Part shown: positions 32,942 to 34,079 of the stretch, one piece after another | How the letters are laid out: each line of letters starts with the position of its first letter | Position numbering within the stretch: the first letter of the stretch is position 1 | Assembly: GCF_018588585.1 (NCBI RefSeq) | Contig: NZ_JAEUFG010000038.1 | Coordinates: 1 to 34,079, forward strand | DNA length: 34,079 nucleotides | Direction of reading: 5' to 3' | DNA from: Bacillus sp. SM2101 | Lineage (GTDB): Bacteria; Bacillota; Bacilli; Bacillales; SM2101 | Notes under the pieces: generated by a model | Told to the model about the DNA's origin: nothing | What the model saw: only the letters and a program-made list of their open reading frames with translations | Database searches by the model: none | Translations under genes and position numbers: made by a program

Positions 32942-32983
32942 AACAAAAAAGTAGCTAATTGTGATCTACATTCTATTAGCTAC
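32942..32983 (-). terminator. Terminator of the minus-strand membrane protein gene
   Basis: GTAGCTAAT (32951) pairs with ATTAGCTAC (32975). On the minus strand TTTTTTG follows the stem. The stem overlaps the stop codon region of the gene at 32966. Confidence 0.7.
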
Positions 32984-33436
32984 AATAAGTTTATCTAGGT
33001 ATTTAAACAATGTTTTTCCTTTGAATTTAGACTTAATAGTTACAACAAAAGTTGAATCATCAATTTCCTTACCTTCTTTTTTATATCTGATTTTTAATGA
33101 GTCAGGAGACCGTGTTAGGATATTCATATATATATCAGGGCTCTGAATACTTTGCTGTTTGTTAAATTTTAAATTCGTATCTAGAGAATTCTTCTCAACA
33201 ATATAATGATCCGGATTAGAATTAAGAATAATTAACTCATTATTTGAAAAAGGTGGAAGTTTATTAGAAAAATCCACTGTAATTGTTAATGTATCTTCAT
33301 ATTCTTCAATAGATGTGTTGACTACTAATTCATTGAAGGTATCTTCAAAATAATAGTGTTCATAAAGATATAAGCCGAACCAAAATATATAAAATAAGGC
33401 AAAGAATAATAATATTACAATTAATTTTCTCCTCAT
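32966..33436 (-). CDS. Membrane-anchored small protein, unknown
   Basis: 156 residues from ATG 33436 behind AAAGGAGG. One N-terminal membrane span (LIVILLFFALFYIFWFGLYL) follows a positive MRRK start, so the rest should be outside the cell. That part is beta-rich (DTLTITVDFSNKLPPFSNNE, ...DSTFVVTIKSKFKG) and may form a small immunoglobulin-like fold. No known motif. Possible surface or immunity-type protein; unproven. Confidence 0.7.
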   Translation of the reverse strand: MRRKLIVILLFFALFYIFWFGLYLYEHYYFEDTFNELVVNTSIEEYEDTLTITVDFSNKLPPFSNNELIILNSNPDHYIVEKNSLDTNLKFNKQQSIQSPDIYMNILTRSPDSLKIRYKKEGKEIDDSTFVVTIKSKFKGKTLFKYLDKLIVANRM

Positions 33437-33533
33437 AAACTCCTCCTTTAAGGTAGGTTTTGAAGTTGGATTTAAGGAATATACTCAAATACAAGATTAA
33501 TTGTATTGTAAAAAACCCTTCAAATGGATAGGC

Positions 33534-33704
33534 CTATATACTCTTTTTCAATCCGTAATTATTACACTCACGTATGAAAATATAATCCTTTACAGAACTT
33601 TTAAATCTAGTTGAGTCACAGTTATCGCATCGACCACTAGCTTTATCGGGTAAATCTTTGTAGTCATATACTTTATTTAAATCTATCTCTTTGTTATCAG
33701 TCAT
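33534..33704 (-). CDS. Small zinc-ribbon-like protein missing one Cys
   Basis: 56 residues from ATG 33704, behind AAAGGTGAT; a longer frame from 33734 lacks a ribosome site. It has an acidic N-terminal half (MTDNKEIDLNKVYDYKDLPD) and a half zinc ribbon, CDNC at about 26-29 and C at about 46 in IRECNNYGLKKS. The position where a fourth Cys would be expected (C-x-x-C) is Tyr, coded TAC. Metal binding may be weakened or use another ligand. Probably a small regulator or phage-like accessory protein. Confidence 0.6.
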   Translation of the reverse strand: MTDNKEIDLNKVYDYKDLPDKASGRCDNCDSTRFKSSVKDYIFIRECNNYGLKKSI

Positions 33705-33854
33705 ATTATCACCTTTAATTAGATTTAAGCTCATCTATAATAGCAGACTTAAGTGATTATTTATAGCCGAAAGACAATAATACTGAACGAATAAATGAAA
33801 TGACAACTACATGAAAAGGGCAATGAGGGTTAATGGTTAGGGTTTTAGTATGGT

Positions 33855-33936
33855 TTGTTACAAAAGAAAAAATATGGTATGATGAACGTAGATAAAGAGT
33901 ATATTAAATAGACCGAAGATGTTAGCGCATCTTCGG
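33855..33936 (+). promoter_or_regulatory. Promoter and hairpin upstream of the IS end
   Basis: TTGTTA (33855) and an extended TGGTATGAT (-10 at 33878-33883) have 17-base spacing. About 25 bases after the predicted start a perfect hairpin follows (CCGAAGATG / CATCTTCGG, 33913-33936) with no T run. The RNA would run into the IS element at 34003, so whatever this promoter drove is interrupted. 33705-33854 holds no other feature. Confidence 0.5.
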
Positions 33937-34002
33937 CCTTAGATAGACGTTCCACAGGGATCGGCTAAATACAGAGAAATAGACCTCGCCCCTAGCGTAA
34001 GG

Positions 34003-34079
34003 TGAACTGAACCCATAAAGTTAGACATATATATTTAGGCAGCTTCTAAGGCATGCATTCGGTATTGAACCGGACTCAT
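34003..34079 (-). mobile_element. End of an IS3-family insertion sequence (IS150-like), partial
   Basis: The terminal repeat reads TGAACTGAACCCATAAAG followed by TTAGACA, the familiar end of IS150-type IS3 elements in Firmicutes. It is followed inward by the 3' end of a transposase frame. The element continues beyond the window. Confidence 0.8.
34035..34079 (-). CDS. IS3-family transposase OrfB, C-terminal end
   Basis: Only 14 codons are inside the window: MSPVQYRMHALEAA then TAA. SPVQYR near the C-terminus is characteristic of the DDE transposase OrfB of the IS150 group (usually GLTPVQYR or GMSPVQYR). Frame, strand and distance to the terminal repeat (about 32 bases) all fit. Confidence 0.8.
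   Translation of the reverse strand: MSPVQYRMHALEAA

Noticed and set aside
1-34079. CRISPR arrays, tRNA and rRNA genes
   Set aside because: No regularly spaced repeat-spacer array and no cloverleaf or rRNA-like conserved block was seen on either strand.

Overview
The window is AT-rich DNA from a spore-forming member of the Bacillaceae (Bacillus in the broad sense). The evidence is a collagen-like exosporium-type protein, an RsfA/Myb-type prespore regulator, S-layer-homology (SLH) proteins, strong AGGAGG ribosome sites and an IS3-family end of Bacillus type. The B. cereus group is plausible but not proven. A type III (tubulin-like) partition locus, an iteron-rich candidate origin, a candidate initiator, a VirD4-like coupling protein and a Replic_Relax-type protein show that most of the window belongs to a large, probably transmissible plasmid.

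Left part (1-8.2 kb): an accessory zone in decay. It holds the start of a collagen-like protein, a broken phage lysis pair (holin frameshifted in a T run, amidase with an in-frame stop), an ABC exporter translationally coupled to a 59-residue peptide and preceded by a possible leader peptide, a phage head-protein scrap, one intact SLH protein, and three degraded SLH or lipoprotein genes. Two Tn3-family terminal repeats of different subgroups abut at 7742-7817.

Plasmid core (8.2-24.1 kb): the minus-strand operon Replic_Relax protein plus coupling protein; then tubC repeats, tubR, tubZ and a convergent tubY-like gene; an iteron field; a 34-residue membrane peptide with its own promoter and terminator; a candidate replication initiator; a tyrosine-recombinase-like protein without the catalytic Tyr; a three-gene operon of unknown role (LAGLIDADG-like protein, lipoprotein, unknown protein); and a short-chain dehydrogenase behind what looks like a leader-peptide attenuator. 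This 16.4-kb block is bounded by inward-facing Tn1546-like terminal repeats (7742 and 24136) with no transposase inside.

Right part (24.2-34.1 kb): an RsfA-like regulator, then the most interesting unit, a three-gene same-strand cassette. It encodes an HTH-McrB_N(DUF3578)-HNH fusion, a MazG-like nucleotide pyrophosphohydrolase, and a GIY-YIG nuclease fused to a DUF2075/SF1 helicase. It looks like an anti-phage or anti-plasmid defence island and I cannot match it to a named system. It is followed by a small XRE protein coupled to a divergent ParA-like ATPase, a structured RNA leader and a DUF3854 zinc/TOPRIM primase-like protein, two small exported or membrane proteins, a small zinc-ribbon protein that has lost one Cys, and the end of an IS3-family element at the window edge.
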